Assembly: GCA_964438605.1 (NCBI GenBank)
Contig: CAYTKT010000033.1
Span: forward strand, 1-25,148
DNA: 25,148 nucleotides
DNA from: Alangreenwoodia sp964438605
Lineage (GTDB): Bacteria > Bacillota > Clostridia > Peptostreptococcales > Anaerovoracaceae
Reading direction: 5' to 3'
Shown here: one piece after another, positions 1-7,598 of the stretch
How the letters are laid out: each line of letters opens with the position of its first letter
Position numbering within the stretch: the stretch's first letter is position 1
Program-made: the position numbers and the translations under genes
Notes under the pieces: generated by a model
Told to the model about the DNA's origin: nothing
The model's database searches: none
The model's input: the letters and a program-made list of their open reading frames with translations, nothing else

Positions 1-53
1 CAGCGCCGACAATACTTGGCGGGGGACTGCCTGGGAAGATAGGTCATTGCCGG
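1..53 (+). rRNA. rrf: 5S ribosomal RNA, 3' part (truncated by window edge)
   Basis: The first ~50 bases match the conserved 3' half of bacterial 5S rRNA: the run CAGCGCCGA...ATACTTGGCGGGGGACTGCCTGGGAA is typical of helices IV/V and is followed by the closing-stem strand AGGTCATTGCCGG. The 5' part lies outside the window, so the gene is partial. It is followed after ~45 nt by tRNA-Glu, which fits the end of an rRNA operon. The exact 3' end (about 50-55) is estimated. Confidence 0.85.
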
Positions 54-63
54 TTTTGTTTAT

Positions 64-91
64 GACTGTATCCTTTGTTTGGATTACAGTC
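64..91 (+). other. spacer stem-loop between 5S rRNA and tRNA-Glu
   Basis: GACTGTATCC (64-73) pairs with GGATTACAGTC (81-91) with a single bulged T and a 7-nt loop TTTGTTT. It lies in the transcribed spacer between 5S rRNA and tRNA, so it is most likely an RNA-processing stem. It is not followed by a U-tract long enough to call it a terminator. Confidence 0.5.
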
Positions 92-96
92 TATTT

Positions 97-171
97 GACC
101 CCATGGTCAAGCGGTTAAGACATCGCCCTTTCACGGCGGTAACTCGGGTTCGATTCCCGATGGGGTCACCA
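97..171 (+). tRNA. tRNA-Glu (anticodon UUC), CCA encoded
   Basis: A complete cloverleaf: acceptor GACCCCA (97-103) pairs with TGGGGTC (161-167). The anticodon stem 123-127/135-139 encloses a 7-nt loop with anticodon TTC at 130-132. The T arm carries GGGTTCGATTCCC. Discriminator A168 is followed by encoded CCA (169-171). It lies just downstream of 5S rRNA and is probably co-transcribed with the rRNA operon. Confidence 0.97.
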
Positions 172-175
172 TTTT

Positions 176-210
176 AAAGGTTTAGGATTATTTAAATTCT
201 AAACCTTTTT
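176..210 (+). terminator. intrinsic terminator of the rRNA/tRNA operon
   Basis: AAAGGTTTAG (176-185) pairs with CTAAACCTTT (199-208) and runs into a T-tract. It sits five bases after the tRNA CCA end, so it closes the rRNA-tRNA transcript. Confidence 0.85.
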
Positions 211-665
211 ATTTATTACGAATATATCAAAATTTTTAGTAAATTTGGAAAAAGTATGATGTGCAAGGCAAGCCTTAAACTGTGCACACCTTCTACTTTT
301 ACAGTAAGGCACTGTATCATTATATCCCATCGGAAGTAAATTGATAAGTAATGCTGTTTTCGGTGATTGCAGACTCTTTTGCGTTTCTTTTCCTTTTGTT
401 TGAAAGGAAGCAGGTGCATGGCTTGATCCGGAATTTGCTATCGCTGACTTTCGTATCACGAATTCTGAATGGTTCAGCGTTGTCCATTTCGGAAACCTTC
501 AAGTGATAAAAACAGGATTAAATCAAACTTGCCTCCTTGAAATTTCAGCTTTCCTCCAGCGAGTTATATTGTATTCCGGTCATATACATGCTTGGATGTC
601 CACGAGCAATTTTTTAATTGAGAAAAATATTCGTTAGGATTTAGCAAAATATCAATAAAATAGAA
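211..665. other. intergenic, no gene recognised
   Basis: About 450 AT-rich bases between the tRNA terminator and the next promoter. Only short reading frames without ribosome binding sites occur. I see no RNA family, repeat or convincing gene here. Confidence 0.6.
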
Positions 666-694
666 TTGACTAACCGAGACGGGAAAAATAAAAT
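666..694 (+). promoter_or_regulatory. sigma-A type promoter of the P-type ATPase operon
   Basis: TTGACT (666-671), a 17-nt spacer and TAAAAT (689-694) form a near-consensus housekeeping promoter. The first downstream start codon with a strong ribosome site is at 764. No other terminator or promoter of this quality is seen before the ATPase gene, so it probably drives the microprotein, the DUF6110 gene and the ATPase. Confidence 0.7.
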
Positions 695-763
695 AAAATC
701 AGAAAAAAGCAATAATTTCTTCAAAGCAGCGAAATATAATCGAAAATATTAGGGAGAAGGAAC

Positions 764-844
764 GTGAAACAACATAAATTTGGGGTATACGTTATGATGT
801 TTTACGCTCTGATGACATTTTTGACCGGCTGGCACCGTGAATAG
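764..844 (+). CDS. 26-residue single-pass membrane microprotein
   Basis: A GTG start at 764 is preceded by a strong ribosome site AGGGAGAAGG (751-760), and the frame stops at TAG 842-844. The peptide has a basic start (MKQHK), one hydrophobic stretch FGVYVMMFYALMTFL long enough to enter the membrane, and a polar end (GWHRE). It is the first frame after promoter 666-694 and lies upstream of a DUF6110 protein and a metal-type P-type ATPase on the same strand. I do not recognise the family. By analogy with small membrane regulators of transporters (for example MgtS, MgtR), it could bind and tune the ATPase, but that is inference. An ATG start further in (794 or 797) would leave only a shorter peptide without its own ribosome site. 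Confidence 0.6.
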   Translation: MKQHKFGVYVMMFYALMTFLTGWHRE

Positions 845-1018
845 TTAAAAATATGACAATATAGCTGAAACGCTTCGTGCAGTCGAAACGGGCAAGTTTC
901 GTGGTGGGCTGTGGTCATTCTTTTGGCCATGATTAAAGTGCGGGCACATGACAAAAATGAGTTATTGCTTTTAAATGATATACTTACATACCGAAAAATC
1001 GGAGAAAGAGGGGAAATT

Positions 1019-1345
1019 ATGAAACAGGAAATTTTAAAGGGAATTGCGTGCTTCGCAGGCGGAGTATTATTCGGCACTGCGGGAATAAAACTGCTGTCAG
1101 GCAGAGATGCTAAGAAGGTTTATGTTTATACGACGGCGGGAGTCCTTCGTGTAAAGGATTTCATTCTGGATGCGGTAAATAAGGTACAGGAAAATGCGGA
1201 AGACATTCTAGCGGAAGCAAAGATCGTAAAGGAACGCTGTCAGGCAAAGGATGAAGTTATTGAGGATTATTGCTGTACAGAGGCGGAAGACGCTTCCGGA
1301 ACTGCTTCAGAAACTGATGATGCGTCTGATGCGCAGGAAGTGTAG
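1019..1345 (+). CDS. DUF6110 family protein
   Basis: A 108-residue protein beginning MKQEILKGIACFAGGVLFG. The N-terminus holds one hydrophobic segment (about residues 6-24, Gly-rich). Next comes a conserved-looking region around AKKVYVYTTAGVLRVKD, then a Glu/Ala-rich helical, very acidic tail (AEDASGTASETDDASDAQE). This matches my recollection of DUF6110 proteins, which occur next to heavy-metal P-type ATPases in Bacillota. The start at 1019 is chosen because GAGAGGGGA lies about 6 nt upstream; the frame is open further upstream (to 911) but has no ribosome site there. The gene ends 9 nt before the ATPase start, so the two are almost certainly co-translated. The biochemical function is unknown; an accessory or stabilising role for the ATPase is inferred from context. 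Confidence 0.85.
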   Translation: MKQEILKGIACFAGGVLFGTAGIKLLSGRDAKKVYVYTTAGVLRVKDFILDAVNKVQENAEDILAEAKIVKERCQAKDEVIEDYCCTEAEDASGTASETDDASDAQEV

Positions 1346-1354
1346 CTTACGACG

Positions 1355-3472
1355 ATGAAGTTTGCCATAAAGCATGAGATTCCCGGAAGAATCCGTCTGT
1401 CGGCGGCAGGTTACAGACGGTTTGACGCAGAAACGGCCGATTTGTTCTATTATTATCTGCTGTCGCTTCCGGGTGTGACGTCGGTTAAGGTGTATGAGCG
1501 AAGTGGAAACGCGGCCGTCTGTTATTGCGGAGACAGAGCAAAGCTGCTCATCCGCATTTCAGAATTCCATCCGCAGAAAGCGAAAGATGCTAAACTGACG
1601 CCGTTTCACACTTCGCGGGCGCTTAATCTCGAATATAAGAATAAGCTGGCAAATCTCGTTCTTAGAAGAATCGCCATGAGAGTATTCGTTCCGGCACCGG
1701 TCCGTATCGCATGGACTTTGTATAAAGCCGTGGGGCTGATCCGCCTGGGAATTAACAGTTTAAAGCGCAAAAAGCTGGATGTGGCAGTTCTTGATGCTAC
1801 GGCTGTGACGGTGTCTCTGCTGCGTCTCGATTTCAAGACAGCCTCGTCTGTCATGTTCCTACTTCAGTTAGGCGGGCTGATTGAGGAGTGGACACATAAA
1901 AAATCGGTGGTCGATTTGGCGGGAAGTATGTCACTTCACACGGATATAGTATGGTTGTGTACGGAAAATGGCGAACGGGCGGTACCGCTTTCGTCAGTTA
2001 GAATGGACGATCTGATTCTGGTCACAGTCGGGAATGTCATTCCGCTTGACGGCGTCGTTGAAAGTGGAGAAGCCATGGTGAATCAGGCGTCGATGACAGG
2101 CGAATCCGCACCTGTTCGCAAGACAGAAAATTCTACAGTGTATGCAGGAACCGTTCTGGAGGAAGGAGAACTGCGCATTCGTGTCAGCAGCGTGTCCGGA
2201 GATACGCGTTATGAAAAAATTATCGGCATGATTGAGGACTCCGAAAAGTTAAAATCGTCTGTTGAAGGCAAAGCGGCCAGTCTGGCGGACCGGCTTGTGC
2301 CGTACAGTTTTCTGGGAACTCTGCTGACACTTCTGATTACGAGAAACCCAAAAAAGGCACTCTCTGTATTGATGGTGGATTTTTCTTGTGCATTAAAACT
2401 TTCCATGCCGGTAACTGTACTTTCGGCGATGCGGGAATGTAATCAGCACAGGATTGTCGTCAAAGGCGGAAAATATCTTGAAGCGGTTGCTACGGCTGAT
2501 ACGATTGTGTTTGATAAAACAGGAACGCTGACGAAGGCGCAGCCGTCTGTCAGAGAAGTTGTGCCGTTCGGCGGCAGAGATCGTGACGAGATGCTGCGAA
2601 CAGCAGGCTGTCTTGAAGAACATTTTCCTCATTCTATTGCAAATGCGGTGGTGCGCCAGTGTGAAATCGAAGGACTGGATCATGAGGAAATGCATGCGAA
2701 CGTACAGTATATTATCGCGCATGGAATTTCATCAGAAATCGATGGAAAAGAAGTCTGCATCGGCAGTTATCATTTCATCTTTGAAGATAGGGGCTGTGAG
2801 CCTTTAGCGGACGATGATGAGGAACGTTTTAAAGCGCTTCCTTCGGACTGTTCGCTGTTGTATTTGTCGATCGGCAGGGAACTGGCAGCGGCAATCTGCA
2901 TTGAGGATCCGCTGCGTGAAGAAGCAGGCGATGTGATTCGCAGACTGAAAGACACGGGAATCAGCAAGGTTGTTATGATGACGGGTGACAGCGAGCGAAC
3001 AGCATGTGAGATTGCCAAAAAGGTTGGTGTGGATTCGTATTATTCGGAGGTTTTGCCTGAGGATAAGGCAGCGTTTGTCCAAAAGGAGAAAGACGCAGGA
3101 CGGACAGTAATTATGATCGGCGACGGTATCAATGATTCTCCGGCACTTTCGGCGGCTGATGTAGGAATTGCTGTCAGCGAAGGGGCACAGCTCGCACGTG
3201 AGATCGCGGATATTGTCATTTCGGAGGACTGTCTGGAAGATCTTATTACACTCAGGCTCATCAGTGTGGCGCTGATGAAACGGATTCACCAGAATTACCG
3301 TCTGGTGATCGGGATAAATTCCGCACTGCTGGCAGCGGGCTTTATAGGATTGCTTTCACCGGCCACATCGTCCCTGTTCCATAATATATCCACGCTGGGG
3401 ATCAGCCTGCACGGAATGACGAATTTGCTGGATGTTCCGAAAAAGGCAAAGCTTGAGTCGCCTGAGGAATAA
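1355..3472 (+). CDS. P1B-like heavy-metal translocating P-type ATPase with atypical FSC motif
   Basis: A 705-residue cytoplasmic-membrane ion pump. Visible motifs: an N-terminal HMA-like domain (about 1-75) without a CxxC metal site, the actuator motif MTGES (247-251), the phosphorylation motif DKTGT with Asp387, the hinge motif GDGIND (589-594) and C-terminal membrane helices after about 640. In P1B pumps the ion-binding helix carries CPC/SPC/CPH before ALGLATP; here the equivalent is D-FSC-ALKLSMP with Phe343-Ser344-Cys345. The nucleotide-domain HP signature is also altered (EEHFPHSIANAV, Ser in place of Pro). The transported ion cannot be read from the sequence. Related divergent pumps (CtpC-like) are linked to Mn/Zn, so a transition metal is likely. 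It starts 9 nt after the DUF6110 gene. Confidence 0.93.
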   Translation: MKFAIKHEIPGRIRLSAAGYRRFDAETADLFYYYLLSLPGVTSVKVYERSGNAAVCYCGDRAKLLIRISEFHPQKAKDAKLTPFHTSRALNLEYKNKLANLVLRRIAMRVFVPAPVRIAWTLYKAVGLIRLGINSLKRKKLDVAVLDATAVTVSLLRLDFKTASSVMFLLQLGGLIEEWTHKKSVVDLAGSMSLHTDIVWLCTENGERAVPLSSVRMDDLILVTVGNVIPLDGVVESGEAMVNQASMTGESAPVRKTENSTVYAGTVLEEGELRIRVSSVSGDTRYEKIIGMIEDSEKLKSSVEGKAASLADRLVPYSFLGTLLTLLITRNPKKALSVLMVDFSCALKLSMPVTVLSAMRECNQHRIVVKGGKYLEAVATADTIVFDKTGTLTKAQPSVREVVPFGGRDRDEMLRTAGCLEEHFPHSIANAVVRQCEIEGLDHEEMHANVQYIIAHGISSEIDGKEVCIGSYHFIFEDRGCEPLADDDEERFKALPSDCSLLYLSIGRELAAAICIEDPLREEAGDVIRRLKDTGISKVVMMTGDSERTACEIAKKVGVDSYYSEVLPEDKAAFVQKEKDAGRTVIMIGDGINDSPALSAADVGIAVSEGAQLAREIADIVISEDCLEDLITLRLISVALMKRIHQNYRLVIGINSALLAAGFIGLLSPATSSLFHNISTLGISLHGMTNLLDVPKKAKLESPEE

Positions 3473-3570
3473 TCGGATGAAAGGTCGGATGATCTGCCAG
3501 GCAGCGCTTCGTGCAGCCATGAAGTTGGAAAAGCCGTTCTTTCCACTGAAGAAAAATACACCGTGTGTCA

Positions 3571-3639
3571 GGAGGCGTGCGATTCTTCTCCGGTCTTTTT
3601 TGCCGGCCTGTACGGTCGCTGAGAAGGAATGACGCCTCC
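3571..3639 (+). other. imperfect inverted repeat downstream of the ATPase gene
   Basis: GGAGGCGT (3571-3578) pairs with ACGCCTCC (3632-3639). Inside it GATTCTTCTC pairs with GAGAAGGAAT with one offset, giving a ~20-bp interrupted stem. There is no U-tract, so it is not a standard terminator. It could be an mRNA 3' stabilising structure for the ATPase operon or a small mobile-element relic. Confidence 0.45.
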
Positions 3640-3748
3640 CCTGTGATGATCTGAAGCTGTGAAAACCGCTTGCGGCAGGCTGTGATCGGTTGAATCAATG
3701 GAATCTGGATTAAATTTCAACAGGTAGAAAGGAATATGGGGGATCGGT

Positions 3749-4582
3749 ATGGAAAACGACTTTGATATGAAAAGCTGTATGTTTGCGAATGACGGTATTA
3801 GTGCCACGCTGACAGCTGTCGCTGACCAGCAGGTGACAGATCTCGTTCTGCCGTCTCATGTGGATGGAGTGCCGCTGAGGAAGGTGGGGTTTTCGGCGTT
3901 GCGGGGCTGTGATCATCTGGTCAGCATCGCGCTGCCGGATACAGTTCGTCATATTGAGCCGTCGGCTTTCCGCGACTGTCAGAAACTTAAGCGCGTGACT
4001 GCGGGCAAGGGGCTGCAGAGTATAGGTCAATATGCGTTTTCCGGCTGCGTTAATTTAAGAAGTATGACAGTTCCAAGCACTTTAAGAAAATTTGGAGAGA
4101 AAACATTTGATGGATGTATAAATTTTACGGAACTGATTGTTCTCGACATGAATCGCGGTGACAGTGCGCCGAAGCGTTTTGTTATCGCCAGTCACAACGA
4201 AAACAGGCGTTGGAGTTATATCAACGCAAGTCTGTTATATTTTGATTCCTATAATATGCGCAAATACGATGAGGGGTACGGGGTGCTTCACGGGATTGAC
4301 GATCTCTACAACATTGCGATTTATCGCCTTCAGAACGATGAACAGTTGGAAGATTATATGCGGCAAAATTATGAGAATATGATCAGATCATCGCTGCCGC
4401 ACGTGATTAGAAACGACCAGATTGAACGCCTGACAGAAGCCGGAGATCTCGGTCTTATACGTGAAAGCTGGATCGATCGCTATCTGGAAATGGCCAGCGA
4501 AGTCAATGGCAGATGCATTGCGTATCTGTTGAATTATAAGGAGCATCATTTTAAAAAGCGTGAAATGCTGTTTGAACTTTAA
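3749..4582 (+). CDS. leucine-rich-repeat (BspA/LRR_5 type) protein
   Basis: A 277-residue protein. Residues ~30-125 contain four tandem BspA-type repeats recognisable by the core F-x-x-C-x-x-L: FSALRGCDHLVSI, AFRDCQKLKRV, AFSGCVNLRSM and TFDGCINFTEL, each followed by a short PxxLxxI strand. The C-terminal ~140 residues are predicted helical (NDEQLEDYMRQNYENMI) without a motif I know. No signal peptide or membrane anchor is visible, so unlike secreted BspA adhesins this one is probably cytoplasmic. The ribosome site GGGGGA lies just upstream of the ATG. The gene stands alone between two non-coding stretches. A protein-protein interaction role is the family expectation; the partner is unknown. 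Confidence 0.85.
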   Translation: MENDFDMKSCMFANDGISATLTAVADQQVTDLVLPSHVDGVPLRKVGFSALRGCDHLVSIALPDTVRHIEPSAFRDCQKLKRVTAGKGLQSIGQYAFSGCVNLRSMTVPSTLRKFGEKTFDGCINFTELIVLDMNRGDSAPKRFVIASHNENRRWSYINASLLYFDSYNMRKYDEGYGVLHGIDDLYNIAIYRLQNDEQLEDYMRQNYENMIRSSLPHVIRNDQIERLTEAGDLGLIRESWIDRYLEMASEVNGRCIAYLLNYKEHHFKKREMLFEL

Positions 4583-4761
4583 GCAGCGGAAAACGGCGGA
4601 GCAGTAATAAATGGATGGAGCGGCGGCAGGATCGGAAAGATATCGACAAACGGGTATCTGTACGAGGATAGCGGGAACTTGATTGTCAAAGGATTCAAAG
4701 ATTTTGAACAAAAGAAACCGATAATGGACAGGTATCATTCTTATAATTAACGTCTATTTTA

Positions 4762-4790
4762 AACTTGTAAGTAATTTTTACAAGTTTTTC
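4762..4790 (+). terminator. intrinsic terminator downstream of the LRR gene
   Basis: AACTTGTAA (4762-4770) pairs with TTACAAGTT (4778-4786) and runs into a T-tract. A perfect 9-bp stem, ~180 nt after the LRR stop codon. Confidence 0.75.
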
Positions 4791-5219
4791 TTATATTTCT
4801 GCATATACGCAAAGATTGCAAGTTAAAATGTCCAGGGCAAAGAGGAAAGAACTGGGTGAATAACCTGTTGGAAGAAGGCCCGTGAAGCTGTCTGCACAGA
4901 TATTTATTGAGTCCGTGAGACTGTTTCGAATTTTGTGCAAACGGAAAATACGGATGTAAGATAAGTGAATAAAGTTCGTAGGACGAGTCGGGAAATCCCC
5001 CCCTCCAGTTTTTCCTTTACCTGCATGATAATCAATGATTATGCAGGATTTTTGCATGTCAAAAAGGAGATCTCAGCGGGGACTGCGCACTCCGTACTAT
5101 GGCGCTACCTAAGTGCCCCTGCCGGCAAGAACGTGGAAAATATGAGCCATACGTGAAAGATGGAGTAACCTGTTAAAGAGGCAGCGATCTTTCCAAGGGA
5201 TTCTCGCGGCTCATTTCCC
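4791..5219. other. non-coding/decayed stretch
   Basis: No convincing gene. The stretch holds a C7 tract (4997-5003) and a terminator-like hairpin at 5020-5053. It also holds a 25-codon frame at 5099-5176 (MALPKCPCRQERGKYEPYVK...) that might be a leftover of an integrase amino-terminus, but this is too short to support. It precedes an integrase relic, so the region is probably the remains of a lost mobile element. Confidence 0.4.
5020..5053 (+). terminator. terminator-like hairpin
   Basis: CCTGCAT (5020-5026) pairs with ATGCAGG (5041-5047), followed by TTTTT (5049-5053). There is no recognisable gene immediately upstream, so it may end an unseen small transcript or be a remnant. Confidence 0.5.
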
Positions 5220-5494
5220 TACAAAATCTTGACACTATCTTTTTTGACCAACGATGACAGCGGCGGGGAAAACGGATATAATGAATGGGAGGACGCGGCG
5301 AAGAATACGGGATCTGTATGCTTCGTCACACATTTACAAGCAACCTGCTGAAGGGCAGCGCTGCTCCTAAAGAGGTGCAGAAATTTCTCGGCCAAGCTGG
5401 TGTCCGTGCTACAATGAACATTTACGCTCACGCCATGAGGGAGACAAAGCGTTCTTCCACGAGACTGTTAGATAAAACAATCGGCGGAAGGTGA
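5220..5494 (+). pseudogene. tyrosine recombinase (integrase) C-terminal relic
   Basis: From 5285 the frame reads MLRHTFTSNLLKG, KEVQKFLGQAGV and TMNIYAHAMRETK. This is the catalytic end of a phage-type tyrosine recombinase: the LRHTF box, the GH-box region, and the nucleophile Tyr in NIYAHA. The usual LGH is LGQ here, losing the conserved His. The other forward frame just upstream (5220-5312) reads NGYNEWEDAAKNTG, which fits the stretch before the LRHTF box, so a frameshift near 5310 joins the two. The amino-terminal two thirds are missing. It marks a past integration event near here; no att site could be identified. Confidence 0.75.
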
Positions 5495-5634
5495 AAAATG
5501 CCCTTGTTTTTGCTCATAAGGGCAGGAACAAGGAAAACGATATAAGGCTAAAATGCGGAACGGGCGAAGTGTCCTGAAATGACCAGGCTTTTGAAAGGGT
5601 CTTAAGATAGATTTGAATTTATTTCACAGGTACG

Positions 5635-5670
5635 CTGTCTTGGGAGATTTTGTCCTGAGGCAGTTTTTTT
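5635..5670 (+). terminator. strong terminator/attenuator directly before ispE
   Basis: CTGTCTTGGGA (5635-5645) pairs over 11 bp (with G-U pairs) with TCCTGAGGCAG (5653-5663), loop GATTTTG, followed by seven Ts. The T-tract ends only four bases before the ispE ribosome site. It may end an upstream transcript or act as an attenuator in the ispE leader. Confidence 0.75.
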
Positions 5671-5686
5671 CACGGGAGGTGTTTTG

Positions 5687-6601
5687 ATGTCATCTGTTCA
5701 TCTAAAAACATATGCAAAAATAAATCTGTCACTCGATGTGATAGGTGTCAGGGCAGACGGGTATCACGATGTGTCTATGGTTATGCAGGCGATTGATCTT
5801 TCTGATGATTTGACGGTTGATGTAATCCAGGCTGCGCAGAGCAGAATTATTTTGACGATGGACAATCCGGAAATTCCGACGGACGAGCAGAACACGGCAT
5901 ATCAGGCGGCCAGCGCCATGATGGATTTGTATGAGGGCGGCCCAGTTGAGGTGCATATTGACATTGTGAAAAGGATTCCGGCTGCCGCTGGGCTTGCGGG
6001 CGGCAGTTCAGATGCGGCCGGGGTGATACTGGCGCTCAATTCACTTTTAGGAACGGGTTTTTCTCTTTCCCAGATGTGCGCCATCGGGCAGAGGATCGGT
6101 GCGGATGTGCCGTTTTGCGTCATGTCGTCAGCTGCGTGCCAACAGCAGATATTCCCATTGAAAGGGAGCGCCTCCTGTGCATTGGCAGAGGGGATCGGCG
6201 AGATTCTCACACCGCTGAGGTCTGTTCTGTTTTATGTGGTTTTGGCGAAGCCGTCTGCGAGCGTATCGACGGCGCAAGTCTACAGAAAACTGGACGGCAT
6301 TGAAATAAAAAAACGGCCTGAGACGAGTCATTTGATCGAGGGGATTTCTACGGGCAATATACCGATGATCCAGAGTGCAATGTGTAACGTACTGGAAAAT
6401 GTAACATTTCGTCTATGCCCGGAGGCGGAGAGGCTGAAAGAACTCATGAGTGTGAAGGGCAGTGTTTGTACGATGATGAGTGGCAGCGGACCGACGGTAT
6501 TTTCACTGTTCCGGTCACAGGAGAAGGCAGCGGCGTTGGCATCATCGTTATATCGGCTTGAAGAACAGGGATACCGCGTGTTTTTGACAAAAACGATGTA
6601 G
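5687..6601 (+). CDS. ispE: 4-diphosphocytidyl-2-C-methyl-D-erythritol kinase
   Basis: IspE phosphorylates CDP-methylerythritol with ATP in the cytoplasmic MEP pathway, which makes isopentenyl diphosphate. The 304-residue length is normal for the family. It starts KTYAKINLSLDVIG (conserved AKINLxLxV), carries the GHMP-kinase ATP loop PAAAGLAGGSSDAAG (98-112), then GADVPF with the catalytic Asp and the C-terminal MSGSGPTVF box. The ATG at 5687 is preferred over a TTG at 5684 because GGGAGG lies 7 nt upstream. An intrinsic terminator hairpin sits immediately before the ribosome site, so expression may depend on read-through. A GntR/FCD regulator follows, as I recall from other Bacillota. Confidence 0.96.
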   Translation: MSSVHLKTYAKINLSLDVIGVRADGYHDVSMVMQAIDLSDDLTVDVIQAAQSRIILTMDNPEIPTDEQNTAYQAASAMMDLYEGGPVEVHIDIVKRIPAAAGLAGGSSDAAGVILALNSLLGTGFSLSQMCAIGQRIGADVPFCVMSSAACQQQIFPLKGSASCALAEGIGEILTPLRSVLFYVVLAKPSASVSTAQVYRKLDGIEIKKRPETSHLIEGISTGNIPMIQSAMCNVLENVTFRLCPEAERLKELMSVKGSVCTMMSGSGPTVFSLFRSQEKAAALASSLYRLEEQGYRVFLTKTM

Positions 6602-6616
6602 AACATAAGCTGCATC

Positions 6617-6645
6617 TTGTATACACAGTACAATTCAGTTATAAT
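6617..6645 (+). promoter_or_regulatory. promoter of the GntR gene with overlapping TGTATACA palindrome
   Basis: TTGTAT (6617-6622), a 17-nt spacer and a perfect TATAAT (6640-6645). The palindrome TGTATACA (6618-6625) overlaps the -35 box. It also lies in a looser inverted repeat TTGTA...TACAA (6617-6632). FCD-type GntR regulators commonly bind such palindromes, so autoregulation by the downstream gene is likely but inferred. Confidence 0.65.
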
Positions 6646-6838
6646 ACATATAGTATAAAGCGCAGTGGAGAGTGTCGACGGGCGAGAAGACGGCGACGCA
6701 GGTTTTGCAGTGAACAGCAGGCCGGCTGGCGGCATAAAAGGAGCAGCGTGTATTTGTTCCGGGCGAAGGACTGTCCACAGCGGAAATACTCGCAGAATAG
6801 AAGAAAAAACCGGAAGCAACAGAAAAGAGAGGTGCAAA

Positions 6839-7510
6839 GTGTTCAATATCAATATGCAGGAGCACAAGCCACTTAGAGAACTCGTTTATGAAGAACTGAA
6901 ACTTCTAATTATGACCGGGCAGATCGAGCCGGGGACCAGAATGATGGAAATAGAACTGGCCGAAAGTATGGGTGTCAGCCGGACCCCCGTCAGGGAGGCA
7001 ATTCGCCAGCTCGAAAAGGATAATTTAGTCACTATCGAGCCGCGGAAGGGCGCCTATGTTTCTGACATTTCGGCGGAAGATTTTGACAGCATGATGATGG
7101 TCAGAGAACCTCTCGAAGGTCTGGCGGCTTATCTTGCCGCGAAGAATATGACGCCGGAGCAGATTGAGGAAGTGAAAAAAGCGGCAGACGCCTGTGAGCG
7201 GGCGATCGCTTCCGTTGACCAGGAGGAACTGACAAAAACGGATACTCATTTTCATCGTCTGATTACGGAAGGAAGCGGAAATACATATCTGATTCGTCTG
7301 TGCCAGGAACTGCAGGAACAGGTAGTGCGTTTCAGATATATTTATTTCAGATCTGCCAAAAGGGCAGAGGAGATTTCTGCTGAGCATCGCATGATTGTGG
7401 AGGCTATCGCCAGCGGCGATGCGGAGCGGGCACGAAGTTATTCAATTGCTCATACGAGCAATCTCAGAGCGTATCTCTATCAGGAAGAAGATTTTCATCC
7501 AGGCTCATAA
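6839..7510 (+). CDS. GntR family transcriptional regulator, FCD (FadR-like) subfamily
   Basis: A 223-residue DNA-binding regulator. The N-terminal winged helix (about 10-75) reads HKPLRELVYEELKLLI, then the recognition region SMGVSRTPVREAIRQLE and the wing TIEPRKGAYV. The C-terminal all-helical FCD domain (about 85-210) carries potential metal/ligand residues in DTHFHRLI, SAEHRMIVEAI and IAHTSNL. The GTG at 6839 is chosen for GAGAGG about 6 nt upstream; the frame is open earlier but has no ribosome site and reads like leader. It has its own promoter (6617-6645) in a ~230-nt leader after ispE. The ligand is unknown; the position next to ispE and a radical SAM gene does not define a regulon. 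Confidence 0.93.
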   Translation: MFNINMQEHKPLRELVYEELKLLIMTGQIEPGTRMMEIELAESMGVSRTPVREAIRQLEKDNLVTIEPRKGAYVSDISAEDFDSMMMVREPLEGLAAYLAAKNMTPEQIEEVKKAADACERAIASVDQEELTKTDTHFHRLITEGSGNTYLIRLCQELQEQVVRFRYIYFRSAKRAEEISAEHRMIVEAIASGDAERARSYSIAHTSNLRAYLYQEEDFHPGS

Positions 7511-7598
7511 TCCGAAAGCGGACGGAAGTTTGATTTTTCGCGGCGGGACTGAAATAATTCGGAACGCGGCAATTTGATGCGACAGGAGTGTGATAAGC

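Noticed and set aside
871..3516. 12-base word CGCTTCGTGCAG occurring at both 871 and 3505
   Set aside because: A shared 12-mer is expected by chance in 25 kb, and the flanks do not match.
4800..5019. RNase P-like words (GAGGAAAG) upstream of a terminator
   Set aside because: The surrounding conserved RNase P segments are absent and the stretch is far too short.
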